Source: Candidatus Acetothermia bacterium JdFR-50 (GTDB taxonomy: Bacteria > Bipolaricaulota > Bipolaricaulia > Bipolaricaulales > Bipolaricaulaceae). From it: 12,301 nucleotides of DNA. The translations under genes were made by a program, and so were the position numbers. Position 1 is the first letter of the stretch; every line of letters begins with the position of its first letter. The stretch lies in the NCBI GenBank assembly GCA_002010365.1, contig MTNL01000021.1, positions 7 to 12,307 on the forward strand, in the 5' to 3' direction. Positions 1 to 6,192 of the stretch are shown here, in pieces. The notes under the pieces were generated by a model. It ran no database searches, was not told the origin of the DNA, and saw only the letters and a list, made by a program, of their open reading frames with translations.

Positions 1-13
1 CTAACGACCCTAG

Positions 14-86
14 TGGGCCGTGAGGGACTCGAACCCCCAACCCGCGGATTAAGAGTCCGCTGCTCTGCCAGTTGAGCTAACGGCCC
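14..86 (-). tRNA. tRNA-Lys (anticodon CTT)
   Basis: The reverse complement folds into a complete 73-nt cloverleaf. The acceptor arms GGGCCGT and ACGGCCC pair perfectly, the D-arm is GCTC/GAGC, the anticodon stem is GCGGA/TCCGC, and the T-loop is TTCGAGT. The seven-base anticodon loop CTCTTAA gives anticodon CTT, which reads the lysine codon AAG. The discriminator base is A. The genomic bases that follow are CTA, so the CCA end is not encoded and must be added by nucleotidyltransferase. No other tRNA is adjacent in the window. A promoter lies just upstream on the same strand. Confidence 0.97.
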
Positions 87-95
87 AGCTTGCAA

Positions 96-125
96 ATCTT
101 ACGGCCCATCCGCTTTTTCTGTCAA
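96..125 (-). promoter_or_regulatory. sigma-70-type promoter of tRNA-Lys
   Basis: On the minus strand a perfect -35 hexamer TTGACA (120-125) is followed after 18 nt by TAAGAT (96-101), four of six matches to the -10 consensus. The -10 ends 10 nt before the mature tRNA 5' end at 86, the spacing expected of a stable-RNA promoter with a very short leader. Confidence 0.65.
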
Positions 126-130
126 CCTTC

Positions 131-280
131 TCGGGCCCAAACTATACGCAGCCTACATCCGCCGCGCAATTTGCCGCCCGGAGGAACCTTGTCCCCAGGG
201 CCTCAATTCACGGGCCGCCGGCAAATTCTTTCGAGCTCTTCGGAATTTTGGCGGCTAAGGGACGTTTGTAATCTTGCCGA
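131..280. other. long imperfect inverted repeat, possible structured RNA
   Basis: The space between the tRNA promoter and the lamin-tail gene contains no convincing reading frame but has strong folding potential. The core 168-227 is a near-continuous hairpin: AATTTGCCG (168-176) with CGGCAAATT (219-227), CCCG (177-180) with CGGG (211-214), GAGG (181-184) with CCTC (201-204), and CCTTG (187-191) with CAGGG (196-200). Outside it, CCGCC (159-163) can pair with GGCGG (250-254), CAAAC (138-142) with GTTTG (264-268), and TCGG (131-134) with CCGA (277-280). The result is a rod of about 150 nt with an asymmetric central bubble (164-167 opposite 228-249). The strand is undetermined. It could be a small RNA of 6S-like shape, a 5' leader of the downstream gene, or an old mobile-element end. 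No family-specific sequence motif was recognised. Confidence 0.35.
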
Positions 281-327
281 TCGTTTGGGAGTGCCTTCAT
301 TATTCATTAAACGGGGAGGTGGTAGTA

Positions 328-1152
328 GTGCGCCTCTTCTGTTTCCTTTCGATGATCATTCTTTCAGGGCTGGTCCTTCTTTCCCGGGGAGAGGTGGTGA
401 TCAATGAGGTGGGATGGGCCGGAACGCTGGCCTCGGGATATGACGAATGGATCGAGCTCTATAACCCCTCCGAGGTTGCGGTAGACCTCTCCGGTTGGCG
501 CTTGCTCCTGGGTGAGCGGGAGATCTCCCTCTCGGGGATGATCCCACCCCACGGGTTTTACCTCTTGGAACGCACCGACGATACCACCATACTGGCCATA
601 GAGGCTGACCTTATCTACAAGGGTTCCATGGCCAATACCGGGACGGTGCTCATGCTCCTCGATCCGGAGGGCAACGTGGTGGATTCCGCCAACCTGGGGG
701 CCCAGGAGGGCTGGTTCGCCGGAGACGTAGCATCGGCCGCCTCCATGGAGCGCGTTTCCCCCGAGATCCCCGATAGCCCCGTGGCCTGGCGTACCGGGAT
801 CGCGGGTGAGGTACACGATGTCGATGGGAACCCTATCCACGGGACGCCCAGATCGGAAAACGCCGCCCTCTCCCGCCTCCTGGTGATACGATTCGATCTT
901 CCTGCCCCCAGTTTGGCCGGCACGGTGGAACTGGCCTGGGAGGTGGGAGGGGATGTGGAGGGAATCGTGGTGAAGATCTTTGTTAACAGAGGAGGGGTGT
1001 GGCAGCTCCTCGCCGAGGGGCTCCCTCCCCTGGGGAGCATTTCTCTGGATACCACCGCGTTTCCCAACGGTGTGATCCGCTTCGCCGTGGGGGCCTTCGA
1101 TGGAAGGGGATCCCGGGGCGGCGTGGTGGTGGAAGGGGAAATAGCGAACTGA
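328..1152 (+). CDS. secreted lamin-tail-domain protein
   Basis: Predicted 274-residue exported protein. The GTG at 328 is chosen because a strong ribosome-binding site (GGGGAGGT, 313-320) lies 7 nt upstream and the protein then starts with a clean signal peptide (MRLF, then a hydrophobic stretch to about residue 19). A longer in-frame reading from TTG 274 has no such support. Mature sequence begins EVVINEVGW, followed by DEWIELYNP and DLSGWRL, the hallmark of the lamin tail domain (LTD, immunoglobulin-like fold), roughly residues 22-175. The remaining about 90 residues look like a second beta-sandwich (IRFDLP, VELAWEVGG, IRFAVGAFD). Bacterial LTD proteins are usually secreted or surface proteins, often attached to nucleases or adhesins; no catalytic domain is visible here. 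It ends 70 nt before recA on the same strand and could be cotranscribed with it. Its specific role is unknown. Confidence 0.85.
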   Translation: MRLFCFLSMIILSGLVLLSRGEVVINEVGWAGTLASGYDEWIELYNPSEVAVDLSGWRLLLGEREISLSGMIPPHGFYLLERTDDTTILAIEADLIYKGSMANTGTVLMLLDPEGNVVDSANLGAQEGWFAGDVASAASMERVSPEIPDSPVAWRTGIAGEVHDVDGNPIHGTPRSENAALSRLLVIRFDLPAPSLAGTVELAWEVGGDVEGIVVKIFVNRGGVWQLLAEGLPPLGSISLDTTAFPNGVIRFAVGAFDGRGSRGGVVVEGEIAN

Positions 1153-1222
1153 GTTTTTATGATCCAAAACACAGTTGGATATGGTTGAGCCCCCGGGGAT
1201 TCTCCCCTACCATAGGAGAGAT

Positions 1223-2233
1223 ATGAAGAAGCGAGAGGTACTTGAGGGAGTGTTGAAGCAGATCAAGAAGGCTTACGGCGAGGGAGCCATTATGTGGCTC
1301 GGGGAACGCGCCGTGGCCGAAGAGGTGGAGGTCATACCCACCGGTTCCCTCGCCCTGGACATCGCGCTGGGGGTGGGGGGAGTACCCCGGGGGCGGATCG
1401 TGGAGATCTACGGTGCCGAGGCCTCGGGGAAAACCACGCTGGCCCTGCATATGATCGCCGAAACCCAGAGGCTGGGTGGGGTGGCGGCCTTCATCGACGC
1501 CGAACATGCCTTGGACCCCAATTACACCCGGGCCATTGGGGTGGATCTGGATCATCTCCTCCTCTCTCAGCCCAACTCCGGCGAGCAGGCCCTTGAGATA
1601 ATGGAGCAGCTCACCCGCAGCGGCGCGGTGGATATGATCGTGGTGGACTCGGTGGCGGCACTCGTCCCCGAGGCGGAACTTCAGGGCCAGATGGGCGACA
1701 CCCAGGTGGGGCTCCAGGCGCGGCTGATGTCCCAGGCGATGCGGAAGTTGGCCGCGGCCATCGCACAGTCCCGTACTGTTGCGGTGTTCGTGAATCAGAT
1801 CCGCTCCACCATCCAATCCGGCCCCTGGGGTCCCAGCACCACCACCACCGGCGGCCGAGCCCTCAAGTTCTACGCCTCGGTGAGGCTCCAGATCTGGTCC
1901 GAGGGCAAGCTCTCCGAGGGAAGCGAGCACGTGGGGATGAAGGTCCGGGTGCGGGTCACAAAGAACAAGGTGGCCCCGCCCTTCCGCGAGGCCGCCTTCG
2001 ACGTGATCTACGGGAAGGGCATCGTCCGCGAGCGGGATATCCTACACACCGCCGAATCGCTGGGGATCGTGACCCGTTCGGGCTCGTGGTACTCATACGG
2101 GGACGTGCGGCTTGGGCAGGGGATAAGCCAGGCCGCGGCCTTCATCGCCGAGAACCCCGACATCGCCGAGCGGATGGTGGCGGAGATCCGGGAGAAGGTT
2201 GGGATCCCGGAGCCAAGGCCCCTGGGTGAGTGA
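1223..2233 (+). CDS. recA: recombinase RecA
   Basis: ATP-dependent strand-exchange protein for homologous recombination and the SOS response; 336 residues, slightly short because the acidic C-terminal tail is nearly absent. The ATG at 1223 is preferred: a TAGGAGAG ribosome-binding site (1213-1220) lies just upstream and the protein then begins with the usual KKREVLEGVLKQIKKAYG helix. An in-frame ATG at 1175 would add 16 atypical residues. Walker A is GAEASGKT (64-71; family usual GPESSGKT). The catalytic glutamate lies in FIDAEHALDP (90-99), Walker B in DMIVVDS (137-143), and loop L1 around QMGDTQVGLQARLMSQ. Loop L2 after NQIR reads STIQSGPWGPSTTTTGG instead of the near-universal form with GVMFGNPETTTGG; it is one residue longer and lacks the conserved MFGNPE. 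The rest (ALKFYASVRL, GSWYSY, GQG) is standard. First of three overlapping genes recA-recX-ispF. Confidence 0.97.
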   Translation: MKKREVLEGVLKQIKKAYGEGAIMWLGERAVAEEVEVIPTGSLALDIALGVGGVPRGRIVEIYGAEASGKTTLALHMIAETQRLGGVAAFIDAEHALDPNYTRAIGVDLDHLLLSQPNSGEQALEIMEQLTRSGAVDMIVVDSVAALVPEAELQGQMGDTQVGLQARLMSQAMRKLAAAIAQSRTVAVFVNQIRSTIQSGPWGPSTTTTGGRALKFYASVRLQIWSEGKLSEGSEHVGMKVRVRVTKNKVAPPFREAAFDVIYGKGIVRERDILHTAESLGIVTRSGSWYSYGDVRLGQGISQAAAFIAENPDIAERMVAEIREKVGIPEPRPLGE

Positions 2234-2738
2234 GCGGGAACGGGCGTACAAATACCTCCTCCATCTCCTTTCCATACGGCCCCGCACGGAGGAGGAAGCC
2301 CGACGGAAGCTCCGGGGCAAGGGTTTTTCTTCCGAAGCCATCGAGGATGTGATCGCTCGTGCCAAGGAGGAGAAGCTCCTAGATGACCGCCTCTTCGCGC
2401 GCCTCTACGCCGAGGACCGGGCCTTCCGCCGTCCCCGAGCCAAACGCCTGATAGAACAGGAGCTCGCCCGTAAGGGGATTCCCTCCGAGCTCGTCCGGGA
2501 GGCGATAGATAGGGCCCTGGGAGAGGTAGAGGATGCTGACCTCGCCCGGGAAGCACTGAGGAGGCGGCTTCCGGCCCTGGAGGGGCTACCGCGGGAAGCG
2601 GCCCTGCGGAGGGCGTTTTCCTATCTTCTGCGGCGCGGATTCCCCCCGGGGATCGCCCGGGAGGTGGTCCAGGAGCTCTTGGGATCCGGTGGTCCTGAGG
2701 AGGGTCGAGATGGAAATACGGGTGGGCTTGGGGATTGA
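2226..2738 (+). CDS. recX: RecA regulatory protein RecX
   Basis: RecX binds the RecA filament and limits its extension. The product is about 170 residues, normal for the family, built of repeated three-helix units. Seen: ERERAYKYLLHLLSIRPRTEEEARRKL near the N-terminus, then the signature LLDDRLFARLYAEDRA followed by an RPRAKRLIEQELARKGIP segment, and a final LLRRGFPPGIAREVVQEL repeat. The start is uncertain. GTG 2226 overlaps the recA stop by 8 nt and suggests translational coupling; TTG 2199 is an alternative that would add nine residues. Its 3' end overlaps the ispF start by 29 nt. Position directly after recA is the classic arrangement. Confidence 0.92.
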   Translation: MSERERAYKYLLHLLSIRPRTEEEARRKLRGKGFSSEAIEDVIARAKEEKLLDDRLFARLYAEDRAFRRPRAKRLIEQELARKGIPSELVREAIDRALGEVEDADLAREALRRRLPALEGLPREAALRRAFSYLLRRGFPPGIAREVVQELLGSGGPEEGRDGNTGGLGD

Positions 2739-3189
2739 CTTCCACCGCTTTTCCCCCGAAAGGAAGCTCTTCCTCGGGGGTGTGGAGATCTCCCACGATC
2801 GGGGGCTCGAGGGCCACTCCGACGCCGACGTGTTACTCCATGCCATTTGCGATGCCTTCCTTGGGGCCGCGGCGCTAGGGGATATCGGCATCCACTTCCC
2901 GTCCGGGGATCCCGCGTATGCGGGCATCTCCTCCCTGGAGCTCTTGCGGAGGGTGCGGGAGCTCTTGCGTGGAAACGGGGTCGTCCCGCTACAGGTGGAC
3001 GCCACGGTGATCGCCGAGGTCCCGAAGATCTCCCCCTATGTCCCCGAGATGCGGGGGAGGATCGCCGACGTCCTCGGGATCCCGCGGGAGAACGTCTCGA
3101 TAAAGGCCACAACGCCAGAGCGAATGGGAGCTCTGGGGCGGGAAGAGGGGATCGCTGCTTTCGCGGTCGCCCTGGTTAGGCTTCGGTAG
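2710..3189 (+). CDS. ispF: 2-C-methyl-D-erythritol 2,4-cyclodiphosphate synthase
   Basis: Fifth enzyme of the MEP isoprenoid pathway. It cyclises the CDP-methylerythritol phosphate intermediate to the 2,4-cyclodiphosphate with release of CMP, acting in the cytosol as a trimer. At 159 residues it has normal full length. The ATG at 2710 follows a GAGGAGGG ribosome-binding site (2697-2704). The metal ligands are Asp10 and His12 in GLGIDFHRF and His44 in DVLLHAICDA. His36 lies in the EGHSDAD motif. The LGAAALGDIGIHFP block and the SIKATTPERMGALGREEGI nucleotide-binding segment (130-148) are present; the family usually has TTTE where this has TTPE. The gene overlaps recX and is last in the compact recA-recX-ispF run. 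Confidence 0.97.
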   Translation: MEIRVGLGIDFHRFSPERKLFLGGVEISHDRGLEGHSDADVLLHAICDAFLGAAALGDIGIHFPSGDPAYAGISSLELLRRVRELLRGNGVVPLQVDATVIAEVPKISPYVPEMRGRIADVLGIPRENVSIKATTPERMGALGREEGIAAFAVALVRLR

Positions 3190-3204
3190 GTCCCGGCACG
3201 GGCG

Positions 3205-3219
3205 TGTCTTGACAAGACA
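3205..3219. repeat. 15-bp perfect palindrome after ispF
   Basis: TGTCTTG and CAAGACA flank a central A, 16 nt after the ispF stop codon. It is not followed by a T-run, so it is not a typical terminator. It marks the boundary between the conserved gene run and the decayed insertion sequence and could be an operator, a recombination relic or coincidence. The embedded TTGACA (3209-3214) has no matching -10 at 16-18 nt. From here to about 3400 no intact gene is seen. Confidence 0.5.
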
Positions 3220-3300
3220 GAGAACGGATACTCCCGGGCCAAGTTCGCGGCAGCCGAGAAAAGGGCACAGGGTTTTCTTAGGTTCTTAAGGTCCATCGCC

Positions 3301-4238
3301 GAAATCGTGTGTCCTTTTGTCTTTCCGTGAAATGGACGAGCCCTTTCAAGTCCCGCTTTTCGTAAGTAGTGTCCCAGAGGAGGGAAGGCTTGCGTGCGAG
3401 ACAAAACGCGCGACTGTATCCCAGAGCATCTCCCGCCTCATCCAGGTGACAGAGGAGGAAGTGAAGGTATGGAACGGTCGCCCCCTCTCTCCCGGGAGTA
3501 CCACGCCATTTACATGGCCCACCTTCGTGAGCGCAAGGAGAGGGAAGGAGGCCAAAGAGCCGGTGTACGTAGCCCTGGGAGTGAAGGCCAATGGGGCGAG
3601 GAAGGTTTTGGGGTTCTGGCTTTCGGAACCGAAGGTGAGTTGACTCACGACTGGAAGGCGGTATTGCGGGAGCTTTGGGATCGAGGGGTGCGGGAAGTCA
3701 AGGTCTTCGTGAACGACGCTCTCCCCGGGATAGAGGAGGCGATCCGAGAGCTCTTTCCCGGATCGAAGTCGCAGCTCTGTGGGGCCCACACCTTAAGGCA
3801 CACCCTCTCCCAGGTGCGAAAGGGCTATCGGGCCGCCATGGTGGAGGATCTGGAAGCCATTTACCGGGTGAATACACAGAAAAAGGGGGACTGGGAGGCC
3901 CTGGTGGAATCGGAAAGGAGGTAGGCCAAGAAGTCCCCGAAGCTTGTGGCGAGATGGGTGGAGAAAAGCTATGAGCTGTTGGAATTCCTCAACCATCCCA
4001 AACCGATCCGGTCCTCCCTTTACCTTACCAACCAGCTTGAGCGGTTGATGAAGGAAGTGAAGAGAAGGACGCGGACGGTAGGAGTGTTCGGATGTCCCGA
4101 GGCGTTGGAGAAGGTCTCATACTTAGTGCTGGTGGAAAAAGAGCGGACGGGTTTGGGCAGGGAGGTCCTTGGATATGCAAAAACTCAAACGGGAAACTGC
4201 CATGGCATCGGGATACACAAAATGAGGCACTGCTAAAT
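3301..4238 (+). mobile_element. decayed IS256/Mutator-family insertion sequence, copy 1
   Basis: Remnant element holding a broken transposase in plus orientation. The right end (4215-4238) contains CACAAAATGAGGCAC, which matches 13 of 15 bases of CACAAAATGTGACAC, the corresponding outer repeat of the better-preserved copy at 8877-9836. The left end is much weaker: GTGTGTCCTTTTGTC around 3307-3321 resembles the same repeat with a short deletion. At about 0.94 kb it is shorter than the usual roughly 1.3 kb of the family, and the transposase N-terminal region is not recognisable, so an internal or left-side deletion is likely. Confidence 0.75.
3346..4236 (+). pseudogene. IS256-type transposase, frameshifted and with stop codon
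   Basis: The protein is spread over two frames. In one frame VSQSISRLIQVTEEEVKVW then NGRPL (about 3408-3489), later VYVALGVKANGARKVLGFWL; in the other frame, SREYHAIYMAHL between these and then LTHDWKAVLRELWDRGVREVKVFVNDALPGIEEAIRELFPGSKSQLCGAH onward. The latter is the typical Mutator core (W..L..L..RGV..V..F..D.LPG...AI...FP...Q.C..H). A TAG at 3922-3924 interrupts the frame, after which the same frame continues with LNHPKPIRSSLYLTNQLER and VKRRTRTVGVFG, the usual C-terminal block. The aspartate of VNDALPG and the glutamate of NQLER remain, but the first DDE aspartate (expected near YMAHL) is lost. The N-terminal third is missing. It is non-functional. Confidence 0.85.
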
Positions 4239-4462
4239 ATCCCCCAAATCTGTGCATACCTACTTCAGACCCATGTTGCCACGGTCTTCAACAGATGTTC
4301 CCACACCAAATCCAAATGGCAGATCCGATGATCCCTAATGTGTTCAGGAAAGCGCCCCCATTTTACGCCTCCAATCCTTCCGCCACCTTCGAGGTATAAT
4401 GAAAATGGGAATACCACATCTTGTGGACTTCCCCATGAATCCAACGAGGAGGTGGAGTGCAG
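4239..4462. other. intergenic stretch upstream of the riboswitch
   Basis: No gene recognised. A perfect -10 hexamer TATAAT at 4395-4400 could start the transcript carrying the riboswitch, with a leader of roughly 185 nt, but no good -35 hexamer sits 16-18 nt upstream. Short overlapping reading frames on both strands here resemble no known family and are probably chance. Confidence 0.35.
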
Positions 4463-4493
4463 TCGGATTGCCGAAAGGCCTAACCGGTTTTTT
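4463..4493 (+). terminator. stem-loop with six-T run upstream of the aptamer
   Basis: CGG, TT and GCC (4464-4472) pair with GGC, AA and CCG (4477-4486) around a GAAA loop, followed by six Ts (4488-4493). The form is that of an intrinsic terminator. It lies directly before, not after, the c-di-GMP aptamer, so it could end readthrough from the IS side or be part of the switch. An alternative fold pairs GCCGAAA (4470-4476) with TTTCGGC (4491-4497), which takes over the 5' strand of the aptamer P1 helix. Confidence 0.55.
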
Positions 4494-4587
4494 CGGCGTC
4501 CCGATAAAGGCAAACCCGGAGAGATCCGGGGACGCAAAGTCGCAGGCCCTCCCGCACCACAGGTGGCGAAGGGTGGCTGGACCGCCG
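4494..4587 (+). promoter_or_regulatory. cyclic di-GMP-I (GEMM-I) riboswitch
   Basis: RNA aptamer for the second messenger c-di-GMP. The most conserved blocks of the class are present in order: AGGCAAACC (4508-4516), a hairpin CCGGA-GAGA-TCCGG with a GNRA tetraloop, then the invariant GGGACGCAAAG (4529-4539), then a second hairpin region with CCACAGGTGG (4557-4566), GGGTGGCTGG and a closing strand. P1 closes by CGGCG-TCC (4494-4501) with GGA-C-CGCCG (4579-4587, one bulged C). It can be extended by TT (4492-4493) with AA (4588-4589). The aptamer ends 4 nt before the ATG of the protease gene, so translation control is likely: forming P1 would tie up bases right at the start site. The sequence match is strong; the direction of control is inferred. 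Confidence 0.9.
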
Positions 4588-4591
4588 AAGG

Positions 4592-5722
4592 ATGTCAAGA
4601 AAACTTCACAAATGGTTGGTAATTTGTGGCGCAGTTCTTCTTTCCCTTTCTGTTCTCCTAGGTACCTCATGGTACAAAACTCTAAATAGGATTAATCAAA
4701 AGCAATCTCAGGATGTCGCGGATGAAATGAGTTTAGAGGGGGCGGGTGGAGCATTTCTGCCTGCCCAGGATACGGTTCAATGGGGGCTGACCGCGATCAG
4801 GGCTCCGACGGCATGGCGGGTGACCAGCGGATCGGCTGAAGTCGTGGTTGCGGTCATCGATTCGGGTATCGACCACCGCATACCGGAGCTCGAGGCGATG
4901 ATGTGGCGAAACCCCGGGGAGATCCCGGGGAATGGGGTTGATGATGACCGAAACGGCTATGTAGACGACGTTTTTGGGTGGGATTTCCGAGACGATGATC
5001 CAAGCTCCCTGACCGGCACACCGATTTACTGGCATGGCACTTTCGTTGCCGGTTTAATCGCTGCTACCCATAATCCCATCTTGAACACGGGAGGCGTTGC
5101 TCCAGGAACTCGGATTATGGACCTCAGGTTTCTCGATTCCAGGGGACTTTTTTATACCAACGATTGGGGAAAGCTGATACGTGCGATCAATTATGCGGTG
5201 CGTAATGGGGCGCGAATCATAAATCTCTCCATTTACTCCAAAGTGATCCCCCCGGAATCGGTGCGACAGGCGCTCCACCGGGCGATGGAAAAAGGGGTCC
5301 TGGTGGTGGGGATCGTAGGGAATACTGGGACCCGTGTGGGGTATTTCGGACGCTGGAGCGAGGTGGTTGCGGTAGGAGCTGTGGATGAGGAAGGAGGCGT
5401 GGCCGCCTTTTCCAACCGCGGCCCCGAGGTCGCTCTGGTCGGCCCGGGAGTCGACATTGTTTCCCAGGGGATGGGTGGATTGCCGCGGACCGCCTCCGGG
5501 ACCTCCTTCGCCGCTCCACATGTAGCAGGGGTTGCGGCGCTTCTCCTTTCCATCAGTCCCAACCTCACCCCGGCCGAGCTCCTCGAGTACCTCCAGACAA
5601 CGGCCAAGGACCTGGGCGAGCCAGGGAAGGACTCCGCCACGGGAGCGGGCCTGGTGGATGCTGCCGCCGCGGTGGAGGCGGTGAAGGCCGCTATCGAAAA
5701 AGGAGAGCTATTCGGCAGGTGA
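4592..5722 (+). CDS. membrane-anchored subtilisin-like serine protease (S8)
   Basis: Predicted exported peptidase of the subtilase family, 376 residues. A short basic N-terminus (MSRKLHK) is followed by one hydrophobic segment (about 8-26) that is either an uncleaved anchor or a signal peptide; the catalytic domain (about 60-365) would face outside. The triad is intact: Asp90 in VVAVIDSGIDH, His148 in WHGTFVAG, and Ser305 in ASGTSFAAPHVAG. Asn244 in GIVGNTG is the oxyanion-hole residue. VDDDRNGYVDDVFGWDF (about 116-132) is the typical insert of the fervidolysin-like/bacterial group. There is little room for a propeptide (27-60). The ATG at 4592 is the first in-frame start, but AAGG abuts it directly, so spacing is poor; TTG 4616 has no better site. 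A c-di-GMP riboswitch sits immediately upstream, making this its regulated gene. Substrates are unknown; a surface adhesin or matrix protein would fit the c-di-GMP control. Confidence 0.92.
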   Translation: MSRKLHKWLVICGAVLLSLSVLLGTSWYKTLNRINQKQSQDVADEMSLEGAGGAFLPAQDTVQWGLTAIRAPTAWRVTSGSAEVVVAVIDSGIDHRIPELEAMMWRNPGEIPGNGVDDDRNGYVDDVFGWDFRDDDPSSLTGTPIYWHGTFVAGLIAATHNPILNTGGVAPGTRIMDLRFLDSRGLFYTNDWGKLIRAINYAVRNGARIINLSIYSKVIPPESVRQALHRAMEKGVLVVGIVGNTGTRVGYFGRWSEVVAVGAVDEEGGVAAFSNRGPEVALVGPGVDIVSQGMGGLPRTASGTSFAAPHVAGVAALLLSISPNLTPAELLEYLQTTAKDLGEPGKDSATGAGLVDAAAAVEAVKAAIEKGELFGR

Positions 5723-5766
5723 TCTTGGAGATTTGCTTGGTAAGGGCGAGGTCCGTGATATAACAA

Positions 5767-6004
5767 AAGGAGCTAGTTGCATTCTTGGAGAGGGCTCACA
5801 GGATGTTCGGGGACAAAAAGCGATCCTGAGACTGGTACGTAGCCTGGATCCTGTACTCGCGTCAGGCTGGGGTCTTGGCACCGGAAAGTAACTCCAGGAT
5901 TACCTTGAACTGCGGGGTGAACTTTTGTTAGTTGCCCATTCCGATCCCCTCCTTGGACACTAACTTTCTCTGAAGGAGATGTCCAAATTCAGGGGACCAC
6001 TACA
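5767..6004. mobile_element. scrambled remnant of an IS3-family element (orfA part)
   Basis: On the minus strand, an IS3-like end GTAGTGGTCCCCTGAATTTG (plus-strand 5984-6003) leads into an AAGGAGGGG ribosome-binding site and an ATG at 5939. This opens a degenerate OrfA N-terminus (MGN-stop-QKFTPQFKVILELLSGAKTPA-stop-REYRIQ), the helix-turn-helix start typical of IS3/IS150-type OrfA. The expected continuation is instead found on the plus strand at 5767-5820 as KELVAFLERAHRMFGDKK, the usual OrfA tail. Head and tail are thus in opposite orientation with a junction near 5821-5835, implying inversion or two overlapping remnants. No orfB is present. The element is dead. Confidence 0.6.
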
Positions 6005-6192
6005 CACTAACTACCTGGCCTTTAACCCCTTAAGACTCTGCCGCCTCCAACACCCACCGGAACTTGGGCGCCAAACTTCAGTTCTGTCGCTTCCCTCTGT
6101 ACCCCCAGCGGGACCAAAGAGCTCCACAACTCTTAGGTACTCCGGGCGATTTCACTCTAGGCATGTACTTCTGCTCATCGCTCTATCGCCAA
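6005..6192. other. intergenic stretch without recognised feature
   Basis: Between the IS3 remnant and the 3' end of the minus-strand secreted protein nothing recognisable was found on either strand. CAAGG and CCTTG at 6194-6207 form a small hairpin overlapping the last codons of the neighbouring gene, without a T-run. Confidence 0.4.

Noticed and set aside
1145..1158. Possible LexA box CGAAC-TGAG-TTTTT before recA
   Set aside because: Only the left half matches the Gram-positive-type CGAAC-N4-GTTCG site; the right half lacks the GTTCG arm.
364..1172. Long minus-strand frames opposite the lamin-tail gene
   Set aside because: Shadows of a GC-rich coding strand; no ribosome-binding site or family similarity, while the plus frame has a signal peptide and clear LTD motifs.
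1195..1207. Small inverted repeat GGGGA-TTC-TCCCC before recA
   Set aside because: Short, three-base loop, no T-run; likely chance in GC-rich DNA, although it lies just before the recA ribosome-binding site.
4399..4689. 96-residue plus frame across the riboswitch
   Set aside because: It translates a structured RNA with invariant aptamer bases; composition is not protein-like.
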